From the NCBI GenBank assembly GCA_003567075.1, contig PXAU01000329.1, forward strand, positions 1 to 6,337: a DNA stretch of 6,337 nucleotides. The letters are read 5' to 3'. This stretch comes from Trueperaceae bacterium. Lineage in GTDB: Bacteria > Deinococcota > Deinococci > Deinococcales > Trueperaceae. The stretch's first letter is position 1, and every line of letters begins with the position of its first letter. The notes beneath the pieces are model-generated. The model was not told the origin of the DNA. It did no database searches and worked only from the letters and a program-made list of their open reading frames with translations. A program made the position numbers and the translations under genes. Shown in pieces: positions 1 to 5,679 of this stretch.

Positions 1-3
1 CCA

Positions 4-28
4 CGGTGATCGTCACCGGGCGACGATC
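4..28 (-). terminator. Candidate hairpin terminator downstream of pntB
   Basis: Two perfect inverted repeats share bases just beyond the pntB stop codon. GATCGTC at 8-14 pairs with GACGATC at 22-28 (7-bp stem, 7-nt loop). CGGTGA at 4-9 pairs with TCACCG at 13-18 (6-bp stem, 3-nt loop). The two stems exclude each other. The first starts 15 nt after the stop codon on the minus strand, a usual place for a terminator, but no T-rich tail follows on the minus strand. High-GC bacteria often use hairpins without a U-tract, so this is a candidate only. The window ends too soon to show what lies to the left. Confidence 0.35.
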
Positions 29-42
29 CCAGGCCGACCCGC

Positions 43-1428
43 TCAGGCCTCCTTGAACGCCGCCACCATCGCGGTGATCGTCGCCTTCGCGTCGCCGAAG
101 ATCATGCGGGTGTTGTCCTTGAAGAACAGCGAGTTGTCGACGCCGGCGAAGCCGGGGTTCATCGAACGCTTGAGCACGAAGCAGGTGCGCGCGCGATCCA
201 CCTCGATGATCGGCATGCCGTACAGCGGCGAGGCCGGGTCCTCCTTGGCGGCCGGGTTGACCACGTCGTTGGCCCCGATCACGATCGCCACGTCGATGGT
301 CTCCATCGCCGGGTTCACGTCCTCGGGCTCGACCAGTTGCTCGTAGGGCACGTTCGCCTCGGCCAGCAGCACGTTCATGTGCCCGGGCATGCGACCCGCC
401 ACCGGATGGATGGCGTGGCGCACATCGGCACCGTTCTTGGACAGCAGCTCAGCCAGCTCCTGCACCACGTGCTGCGCTTGCGCGACCGCCATGCCGTAAC
501 CCGGCACGAACACCACCGAGTCGGCGGCCTCCAGGATGAAGTAGGCGTCCTCGGCCGAGAGCGGCTTCACCACGCCCTGCTGCGGGGCGGTCCCGGCCGT
601 GATGGTGGCGCCGAAGCCGCCGAACAGGACGTTCGCGAGCGAGCGATTCATGGCCTTGCACATGATCATCGTGAGGATGAAGCCGGACGCGCCCACCAAC
701 GAACCCGCCACCACCAGCACGTTGTTGTCGATCACGAAACCGGCGGCCGCGGCAGCGAGGCCCGAGTAACTGTTGAGCAACGCCACCACGATCGGCATGT
801 CGGCACCGCCGATCGGGATCACGGCCAGCACCCCGAGCGCCAACGCCAACAGGAGCACCAGCGCGAAGGCCAGCGCCGTGCCGCCGACACCGCCAGCGAC
901 CACCGCGTCGGCCACCACGAAGCCCGCAGCCGCCAACGCCAACGCCAACAGGGCGGCGTTGAGGGTCTTCTGGCCGCGGAACAGGTAGGGCTTGCCGTCG
1001 ATACGCTCGCTCAGCTTGCCGAAGGCGACCACCGAGCCGGACGCGGCGATGCCGCCGATCAGCACCGTCAACACGATCGCGACCGCGGAGAACGTGGCCA
1101 CGTCGGTGGCCCGCACGAACTCGGCCCAACCCACCAGCATCGAGGCCAAGCCACCCGAACCGTTGAGCAACGCCACCATCTCGGGCATGCCGGTCATCTG
1201 CACGCGTCGCGCCGCCACGGCCCCGACCGCGGCGCCGATGACGAGTCCGACGAGGATCCAGGTGTAATCCAGGCCTCCCGCCGCCAGCGTGGCGACGACC
1301 GCGATCAGCATGCCGACCGCCGAGAGGCGGTTCCCGCGCCGGGCCGTCTCGGGACGGCTCAGCATCTTCAGGCCGGTGATGAACAGGATCGAGGCGGCGA
1401 TGTAAGCGAAGACCTGCCAGGCCGCCAC
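43..1428 (-). CDS. pntB: NAD(P) transhydrogenase subunit beta (PntB)
   Basis: This is the beta subunit of the proton-translocating NAD(P) transhydrogenase. It couples hydride transfer from NADH to NADP+ with proton entry across the cytoplasmic membrane. The 461 residues match the family length (about 460). Residues 4-280 form some eight or nine hydrophobic segments (domain II), with MPEMVALLN at 81-89 and GGADMPIVVALLN at 207-219. The C-terminal NADP(H)-binding domain III has GYGMAVAQAQ at 310-319, HPVAGRMPGHMN at 341-352, GANDVVNP at 385-392 and KRSMNPGFAGV at 420-430; by family knowledge the K420-R421 pair contacts the NADP 2'-phosphate. Translation starts at GTG, 1 nt after the pntAB stop, with AAGGA at 1437-1441 placed 8 nt upstream. 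It is the last gene of the pntAA-pntAB-pntB operon. Odd point: the membrane part contains no histidine, and N89 sits where E. coli PntB has His91. The assignment is secure. Confidence 0.97.
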   Translation of the reverse strand: MAAWQVFAYIAASILFITGLKMLSRPETARRGNRLSAVGMLIAVVATLAAGGLDYTWILVGLVIGAAVGAVAARRVQMTGMPEMVALLNGSGGLASMLVGWAEFVRATDVATFSAVAIVLTVLIGGIAASGSVVAFGKLSERIDGKPYLFRGQKTLNAALLALALAAAGFVVADAVVAGGVGGTALAFALVLLLALALGVLAVIPIGGADMPIVVALLNSYSGLAAAAAGFVIDNNVLVVAGSLVGASGFILTMIMCKAMNRSLANVLFGGFGATITAGTAPQQGVVKPLSAEDAYFILEAADSVVFVPGYGMAVAQAQHVVQELAELLSKNGADVRHAIHPVAGRMPGHMNVLLAEANVPYEQLVEPEDVNPAMETIDVAIVIGANDVVNPAAKEDPASPLYGMPIIEVDRARTCFVLKRSMNPGFAGVDNSLFFKDNTRMIFGDAKATITAMVAAFKEA

Positions 1429-1429
1429 G

Positions 1430-1708
1430 TCAGCGGTCCTTCCCGGTCTTGAACATCCCGAGCATGCGCTCGGTCACCATGTACCCACCGATCACGTTGA
1501 TGGTGGCCGCCGCCACCGCGATGGTGCCCAGCAGCGTCGGCACCACGCCACCCTCGCCGGCCGCGACGATCGCGCCGACGATGGTGATGCCCGAGATGGC
1601 GTTCGACCCCGACATCAACGGCGTGTGCAGCTGCGACGGCACCTTGGTGATCAGCTCGAGGCCGAGGAAGATGGCGAGCACGAAGACGAACAACAGCAGC
1701 GGGTTCAC
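1430..1708 (-). CDS. pntAB: NAD(P) transhydrogenase small membrane subunit (alpha part 2)
   Basis: This 92-residue protein is the membrane part of the alpha subunit, encoded separately as in Rhodospirillum rubrum and Thermus-type transhydrogenases. It has three hydrophobic segments (about residues 3-20, 37-51 and 55-76) and the family signature KVPSQLHTPLMSGSNAISG at 22-40. With the PntB membrane domain it should form the proton channel that joins the two nucleotide-binding domains. It starts at GTG, whose first bases overlap the pntAA stop (GTGA, 4-nt overlap), and GGAGG at 1716-1720 lies 7 nt upstream, which supports this start and coupled translation. The C-terminal tail KTGKDR is basic. 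Its only histidine is H28 in the HTPLM motif. Position 39 is Ser, as I recall for E. coli, whereas from memory Thermus has a functional His near here. Confidence 0.95.
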   Translation of the reverse strand: MNPLLLFVFVLAIFLGLELITKVPSQLHTPLMSGSNAISGITIVGAIVAAGEGGVVPTLLGTIAVAAATINVIGGYMVTERMLGMFKTGKDR

Positions 1709-2841
1709 GCGGAAGCCTCCATCTGCGCGCGCACGGCCTCGTACCGCACGGCGCCATCGTCGGTGAGCAGGACGGCGTCGACGACGTCGTCCTCGCTGGC
1801 GGGCTTGAGCGCGCCCTCCACCCAGGCGTGCTCGATCAGGAAGGTGAGGTTGGCGGCGTACATCGCGCTCGCGTCCCGCGCCACCGAGGCCGGCAGCGGG
1901 TGGAGCCCGATGATGCGGACGCCGCCGTCGGTGACGATCTCCTCGCCGGCCACCGTGCCCTCGACGTTGCCGCCGGTCGCGGCGGCCAGGTCGACTACCA
2001 CCGAGCCCGGCTTCATGCCGGCGATCGCCGCGGCGTCCAGGATCCGCGGCGCCGACCGGCCGAACACCTGCGCGGTCGTGATGACCACGTCGCTCTGCGC
2101 CACCACCTTGGCCATCTGCTCGCGCTGGCGCGCCAACTGCTCGTCGGTCAAGGCCCTGGCGTAGCCCTGCTCGGTCTCACCCTGCTCACCGCCCAGATCG
2201 AACGCGACGAAGCGCGCCCCGAGCGAGCGAACCTGCTCGGCCACCGAGGGCCGCGTGTCGTAGGCCTCGACGCGCGCGCCGAGGCGTTTTGCGGTGGCGA
2301 TCGCCTGCAAGCCCGCCACGCCGACGCCGACCACGAACACGCGCGCCGGCGGGATGGTCCCGGCTGGCGTCGACATCATCGGCAGCACCTTGTCGATGCG
2401 CTCCGCCGCGAGCACGACCGCCACGTAGCCGGCCAGGCTGGCCTGCGACGAGAGCGCGTCCATCTTCTGGGCGTAGGTGCTGCGCGGCATCAGCTCCACG
2501 CACATCCCGCGCAGACCCCCATCGGCCAGCGCGCGCACGGTGGGCAGCGCGAAGAAGGGGTCGAGGAAGCCGACCACGAACGTGCCCTTCGGCATGCCCG
2601 CCAGCGCCTCGGGGGCCGGCGGCGTGACCACCAGCACGATCTCGGCGCCATCGAGGGCCGACTCGGCCGGCACGATCGTCGCGCCCGCCTCGGCCAACGC
2701 ATCGTCGCTCAGGTGCAGCGGCGCACCGTAGCCCGCGCCCAGGCGGACCTCGTGCTCGAGCGCAACCAGCCGCTTGATCGCGCTCGGCACAAGCGCGAGG
2801 CGACGTTCCTCGGGTGGGGACGGCAAGGCTGTGAGGACCAT
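1705..2841 (-). CDS. pntAA: NAD(P) transhydrogenase NAD(H)-binding subunit (alpha part 1)
   Basis: This is the soluble, cytoplasmic domain I subunit that binds NAD(H) and passes hydride to PntB domain III. The 378-residue length fits the split form, with no membrane segment at the C-terminus. It has the alanine dehydrogenase/PntA fold: RSTYAQKMDALSSQA at 120-134 holds the equivalents of the R. rubrum nicotinamide-site residues (R120, Q125, D128, S131), and a Rossmann GVGVAGLQA at 172-180 is followed by acidic D195. GGEQGETEQGYA at 217-228 corresponds to the mobile loop. I chose the ATG at 2841. The frame stays open to 3009, but those 56 extra residues are Arg/Gly-rich, resemble nothing in the family and would run across the pfp promoter. 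The Shine-Dalgarno sequence is weak (GAAGATGG, 2846-2853). The first residues (MVLTALPSPPEERRLALVP) depart from the usual IGVPKE-type opening. It is the first gene of the operon and overlaps pntAB by 4 nt. Confidence 0.94.
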   Translation of the reverse strand: MVLTALPSPPEERRLALVPSAIKRLVALEHEVRLGAGYGAPLHLSDDALAEAGATIVPAESALDGAEIVLVVTPPAPEALAGMPKGTFVVGFLDPFFALPTVRALADGGLRGMCVELMPRSTYAQKMDALSSQASLAGYVAVVLAAERIDKVLPMMSTPAGTIPPARVFVVGVGVAGLQAIATAKRLGARVEAYDTRPSVAEQVRSLGARFVAFDLGGEQGETEQGYARALTDEQLARQREQMAKVVAQSDVVITTAQVFGRSAPRILDAAAIAGMKPGSVVVDLAAATGGNVEGTVAGEEIVTDGGVRIIGLHPLPASVARDASAMYAANLTFLIEHAWVEGALKPASEDDVVDAVLLTDDGAVRYEAVRAQMEASA

Positions 2842-2976
2842 GACGCCATCTTCGCATGTCGGCAGCGGGACCGACGCCCTCCACACGCTGCTCGATCCTG
2901 GGCGCCTCGCCTCGCGTCGACGGCAGCGACCGCCGCAACGGCCACCACGACCGTCATGCGCGGCAACCGTCGCCTC

Positions 2977-2985
2977 TGGTATCCT
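2977..2985 (+). promoter_or_regulatory. Probable pfp promoter, extended -10
   Basis: TGGTATCCT matches an extended -10 (TGN followed by TANNNT). Transcription would start near 2992, giving a leader of about 35 nt before the pfp ATG. No good TTGACA-like -35 lies 16-18 bp upstream, which is tolerated for extended -10 promoters. This is inferred from pattern and position only. Confidence 0.4.
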
Positions 2986-3017
2986 CCGATGCCGCCGTGC
3001 GGCGCACATCGTGGACC

Positions 3018-3022
3018 GGAGG
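3018..3022 (+). promoter_or_regulatory. Ribosome binding site of pfp
   Basis: GGAGG lies 4 nt before the ATG at 3027. It decides the start: the frame is open upstream to 2856, but only the 3027 start has a ribosome site, and the homologous protein opening (NIFYAQSGGVTAVIN) begins right after it. Confidence 0.75.
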
Positions 3023-3026
3023 CAGC

Positions 3027-4283
3027 ATGAGCCAACGACGCAATATCTTCTACGCGCAGTCTGGCGGCGTCACGGCCGTCATCAACGCCACCGCCTGCGG
3101 CGTGATCGAAACCGCTCGCGCGCAGCCGGAGCGCATCGGCACCGTCTTCGCCGGGCGCAACGGCATCGTCGGCGCGCTGCGCGAGGAGCTGATCGACACC
3201 AACCTGGAATCAGCGGAGACCATCGCTGCCCTGCGGCACACGCCCGGCGGCGCTTTCGGCTCGATCCGCTACAAGCTCAGGAGCGTCGAGGAGAGCGCGG
3301 CCGAGTACCAGCGCTTGATCGAGGTCTTCAAGGCGCACGACATCGGCACCTTCATCTACAACGGTGGTGGCGACTCGATGGACACCGCCAACAAGGTGTC
3401 GCAGGTGGCCCAATCGATGGAGTACCCGCTCGTCTGCGTCGGCGTCCCGAAGACGGTCGACAACGACTTGCCCGTCACGGACAACAGCCCGGGCTTCGGC
3501 TCGGTGGCCAAGTACGTGGCGATCTCGACGCTCGAGGCCGGCATCGACATCGCCTCGATGCCGCAGACGAAGGTGTTCATCCTCGAGGTGATGGGACGCC
3601 ATGCCGGCTGGATCGCCGCCGCCGGCGGCTTGGCCGGCAAGGACCGGAGCCAACCGCCGCACATGATCCTCTTTCCCGAGGTGACCTTCGACGAAGACCG
3701 CTTCGTGGATCAGGTGCGGGCCAACGTCGAGCGCTACGGCACCTGCGTGGTCGTGGCCTCGGAGGGCATCCGTCGCGCCGACGGCAGCTTCGTGGCCGAG
3801 TCGGGCACGAAGGACGCCTTCGGCCATGCTCAGCTCGGCGGCGTGGCGCCGCACCTGGCCGAGATCGTGCGCGGCCGGCTCGGCTACAAGTTCCACTGGG
3901 CCGTGGCTGACTACCTGCAGCGGGCGGCGCGCCACATCGCCTCGGCGGTCGACGTCGAGCAGGCCTACGCCATGGGCAAGGCGGCCGTCGAGATGGCGCT
4001 GGCCGGCATCCATGGCCGCATGCCGATCATCGTCCGGCTCGCCGACGAACCGTACCGCTGGGAGGTCGGCCAGGCCGATCTCGCGCAGGTCGCGAACGTC
4101 GAGAAGACGCTACCGCCGGAGTACATCAGCGACGATGGCTACGCCATCACCGAGGCCTGCCGCCGTTACCTGGCGCCGCTCATCGTCGGCGAGGACTACC
4201 CTCCCTACGACGCTGGCCTGCCCGCGTACGCGAGCCTGCGCAAGGTGCTGGCGCCACCGATGCTGCCGGCCTGGGAGGGGTAG
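3027..4283 (+). CDS. pfp: Pyrophosphate-dependent 6-phosphofructokinase
   Basis: This enzyme phosphorylates fructose 6-phosphate to fructose 1,6-bisphosphate, predicted here to use pyrophosphate rather than ATP, which makes the step reversible. The 418 residues show the phosphofructokinase fold: QSGGVTAVIN at 11-20, GGGDSMDT at 113-120, PKTVDND at 141-147 (catalytic D145), substrate-binding MGRHAGW at 189-195, and SEGIR at 245-249. Two positions decide the phosphate donor in this family. E. coli ATP-PFK has Gly104 and Gly124; here D116 and K142 occupy them, the known PPi-type combination. The overall sequence resembles, from memory, the PPi enzymes of methylotrophs such as Methylococcus. It stands alone, divergent from pntAA and convergent with tyrS. 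No regulatory domain is added. Family assignment is firm; the PPi specificity is inferred from the two residues. Confidence 0.93.
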   Translation: MSQRRNIFYAQSGGVTAVINATACGVIETARAQPERIGTVFAGRNGIVGALREELIDTNLESAETIAALRHTPGGAFGSIRYKLRSVEESAAEYQRLIEVFKAHDIGTFIYNGGGDSMDTANKVSQVAQSMEYPLVCVGVPKTVDNDLPVTDNSPGFGSVAKYVAISTLEAGIDIASMPQTKVFILEVMGRHAGWIAAAGGLAGKDRSQPPHMILFPEVTFDEDRFVDQVRANVERYGTCVVVASEGIRRADGSFVAESGTKDAFGHAQLGGVAPHLAEIVRGRLGYKFHWAVADYLQRAARHIASAVDVEQAYAMGKAAVEMALAGIHGRMPIIVRLADEPYRWEVGQADLAQVANVEKTLPPEYISDDGYAITEACRRYLAPLIVGEDYPPYDAGLPAYASLRKVLAPPMLPAWEG

Positions 4284-4294
4284 CCAGGGCCGAA

Positions 4295-4371
4295 CGCGCC
4301 CGCTGTGCGCACCCGCGGCGTACGCGCCGGCCGCGCGCGAGCCCGGCGCCCGCGCCCGCTGCGCGCGCCCG
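4295..4371. repeat. Imperfect 21-bp direct repeat in the pfp-tyrS gap
   Basis: CGCGCCCGCTGTGCGCACCCG at 4295-4315 recurs at 4351-4371 with 19 of 21 bases identical. The copies start 56 bp apart. Both differences fall inside an inner 8-bp palindrome: GTGCGCAC in the first copy, GCGCGCGC in the second, so the symmetry is kept. The stretch is almost entirely G and C, which raises the chance of accidental similarity. The right copy ends one base before the tyrS stop codon. Confidence 0.5.
4324..4349. terminator. Candidate bidirectional terminator between convergent pfp and tyrS
   Basis: GCGCCGG at 4324-4330 pairs perfectly with CCGGCGC at 4343-4349 around a 12-nt loop. A second, overlapping 5-bp hairpin (4316-4320 with 4325-4329, loop TACG) would compete with it. 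The position, 40 nt after the pfp stop and 22 nt beyond the tyrS stop, suits a shared terminator for converging transcripts. Neither strand has a T-tract, so classical intrinsic termination is not shown. Confidence 0.4.
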
Positions 4372-5595
4372 TCACTCACCCCGCCAGACCACCCGCACGA
4401 AGGCGTTCTTGCCGCTCTGGAACACGAAGCGCTGGCGCTCGCGCAGGTCGAGCACGGCGCTGCGGTCGTCCAAGGCGGCACCGTCGACGCGCAGGCCGCG
4501 GTTGTCGATCAGCCGGCGGGCGGCGCCCTTGCTGGGCACGAAGCCGACGTGCAGCGCTAACGCGGCCGCCTCGATCCGGCCCTCGGGAGCAAGGTCGGGC
4601 CCGACGGGCACCTCGCGCAGCTCGCGCGGCACGCCGCCGCGCGCCACGTCGTCGTAACGGCGCTCGGCTGCGGCCACCGCCGCTGCGCCGTGGTAGAGCG
4701 TCACCAGCTCGCGCGCGAACGTCCGGTGCGCACCGACGGGGTCATCGGCCAACTGCTCGGCGAGCGGCTCCAGCGGCAGGTCGGTGCACAGCGTGGCGTA
4801 CTTGAGCAGCAGCCGATCGGGCACGCGCATCGCCTTGGTGAACATCACGTCGGGCGCTTCGGTCAAGCCGATGGTGTTGCCGAGCGACTTCGACATCTTC
4901 TCGTTGCCGTCCGTCCCCTCCAGCAACGGCACGGTGAGCGCGACCTGGGGCGCTTGGCCGTAGGCCCGCTGCACGTCGCGACCCACCAAGAGGTTGAACA
5001 GCTGGTCGGTGCCGCCCAGTTCCACGTCCGCGCGCACGGCGACCGAATCGTAGGCCTGCGCTAGCGGGTACAGGAACTCGTGCAGGCTGATGGCGGTGCC
5101 GGCCTGGTAGCGCTTGGTGAAGTCGTCGCGCTCGAGCATGCGCGCGACCGTGATGGTGGCCGCCAGGCGCACCAGCTCGGCGAAGTCCAACTCACTCAGC
5201 CACTCGGAGTTGTGGCGGATCTCGAGCCGCGCCGGGTCCGGGTCCAGCACCGCCACCGCCTGCGCCAGGTACGTCTCGCCGTTCCGGCGGGTCTCCTCCA
5301 GCGTGAGCTGGGGACGGGTCTTCGAACGCCCCGAAGGGTCGCCGATCGTGGCGGTGAAGTCGCCGATGATGAGCACCACCGTGTGCCCCAGGTCCTGGAA
5401 CTGCCGCATCTTGCGCAGCACCACCGCGTGGCCCACGTGCAGATCGCTGGTCGAGGGATCGACCCCGAGCTTGACGCGCAGCGGCACACCGCGCTCGGCA
5501 CTTGCGCGCAGCTTCGCCTCCAGCTCGCGATCCGGGACGACCTGCTCGGTCCCCCGGTTGAGCAACGCCAGGCTCTCCTCCGGCTGGTGGATCAC
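4372..5595 (-). CDS. tyrS: Tyrosine--tRNA ligase
   Basis: This cytoplasmic class I synthetase charges tRNA-Tyr with tyrosine using ATP. The 407 residues fit the KMSKS-type bacterial form (TyrZ-like) rather than the KFGKT type of E. coli. The class I signatures are HVGH at 53-56 and KMSKS at 233-237. The tyrosine pocket shows YPLAQAYD at 176-183 (Y176, Q180, D183) and GGTDQLFN at 194-201 (Q198). The tRNA-binding S4 domain occupies about 344-405 and begins AALALHVGFVPSKGAARRLI. Translation starts at GTG, set by AGGAGGT at 5601-5607 placed 5 nt upstream, and the protein reads MIHQPEESLALL. It appears to be a single-gene unit, divergent from zwf and convergent with pfp. With only about 80 nt upstream and a leader of roughly 24 nt, there is no room for a T-box. 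Confidence 0.97.
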   Translation of the reverse strand: MIHQPEESLALLNRGTEQVVPDRELEAKLRASAERGVPLRVKLGVDPSTSDLHVGHAVVLRKMRQFQDLGHTVVLIIGDFTATIGDPSGRSKTRPQLTLEETRRNGETYLAQAVAVLDPDPARLEIRHNSEWLSELDFAELVRLAATITVARMLERDDFTKRYQAGTAISLHEFLYPLAQAYDSVAVRADVELGGTDQLFNLLVGRDVQRAYGQAPQVALTVPLLEGTDGNEKMSKSLGNTIGLTEAPDVMFTKAMRVPDRLLLKYATLCTDLPLEPLAEQLADDPVGAHRTFARELVTLYHGAAAVAAAERRYDDVARGGVPRELREVPVGPDLAPEGRIEAAALALHVGFVPSKGAARRLIDNRGLRVDGAALDDRSAVLDLRERQRFVFQSGKNAFVRVVWRGE

Positions 5596-5600
5596 GCTCG

Positions 5601-5607
5601 ACCTCCT
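5601..5607 (-). promoter_or_regulatory. Ribosome binding site of tyrS
   Basis: The minus strand reads AGGAGGT, 5 nt before the GTG start at 5595. It is the strongest Shine-Dalgarno sequence in the window and fixes the non-ATG start of tyrS. Confidence 0.85.
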
Positions 5608-5625
5608 CGCATCACACGGCCGCGA

Positions 5626-5634
5626 AGTCTACCA
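5626..5634 (-). promoter_or_regulatory. Probable tyrS promoter, extended -10
   Basis: The minus strand reads TGGTAGACT, an extended -10 of the form TGN-TANNNT. Transcription would begin near 5619, giving a leader of about 24 nt that contains the AGGAGGT ribosome site. At 17-bp spacing the -35 position reads TTCGGG, a poor match. Confidence 0.45.
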
Positions 5635-5664
5635 CGAGCCTGCACCAGCCCGAACCCGCCTGCG

Positions 5665-5673
5665 TGCTAGCGT
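5665..5673 (+). promoter_or_regulatory. Probable zwf promoter for a leaderless transcript
   Basis: TGCTAGCGT fits an extended -10 (TGN-TANNNT). Only 6 nt (5674-5679) separate the hexamer from the ATG at 5680, so transcription would start at or next to the A of the start codon. No recognisable -35 lies upstream and no Shine-Dalgarno sequence precedes the ATG. Confidence 0.5.
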
Positions 5674-5679
5674 GCCCCG

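Larger units (their letters stand above)
2842..3026. promoter_or_regulatory. Divergent intergenic region between pntAA and pfp
   Basis: These 185 bp separate the start codons of two divergent genes and must hold both promoters. On the plus strand I see an extended -10 and a ribosome site for pfp. On the minus strand I find no convincing -10 or -35 for the pnt operon. I see no clear operator palindrome. Open frames through this stretch are Arg-rich by-products of high GC. Confidence 0.6.

Noticed and set aside
838..953. Short CGCCAA repeats in pntB
   Set aside because: They encode Ala-Leu runs of membrane helices (LLLALALGV and LLALALAAAG), so protein composition explains them.
337..1452. Long plus-strand open frame (371 codons) opposite pntB
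   Set aside because: Its product is rich in His, Arg and Gln with no recognisable domain, and pntB on the other strand is unambiguous. Long antisense frames are expected in GC-rich DNA.
2842..3009. Upstream extension of pntAA by 56 residues
   Set aside because: The added residues are Arg/Gly/Cys-rich and unlike the family, and the extension would cover the divergent promoter region.
1828..3030. Plus-strand open frame (400 codons) opposite pntAA
   Set aside because: Arg/His-rich composition without motifs. It is the antisense shadow of a well-supported gene.
3210..4013. Minus-strand open frame (267 codons) opposite pfp
   Set aside because: It lies wholly within a clear phosphofructokinase gene and shows no family motif.
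5557..5570. Third copy of GTTGAGCAACGCCA in tyrS, matching two sites in pntB
   Set aside because: It encodes LALLN with the preferred codons. Shared codon bias explains it, and it does not look like a mobile or regulatory repeat.
5596..5679. Possible T-box or other riboswitch upstream of tyrS
   Set aside because: The gap is only 84 bp, the predicted leader is about 24 nt, and no specifier stem or conserved T-box sequence is present.
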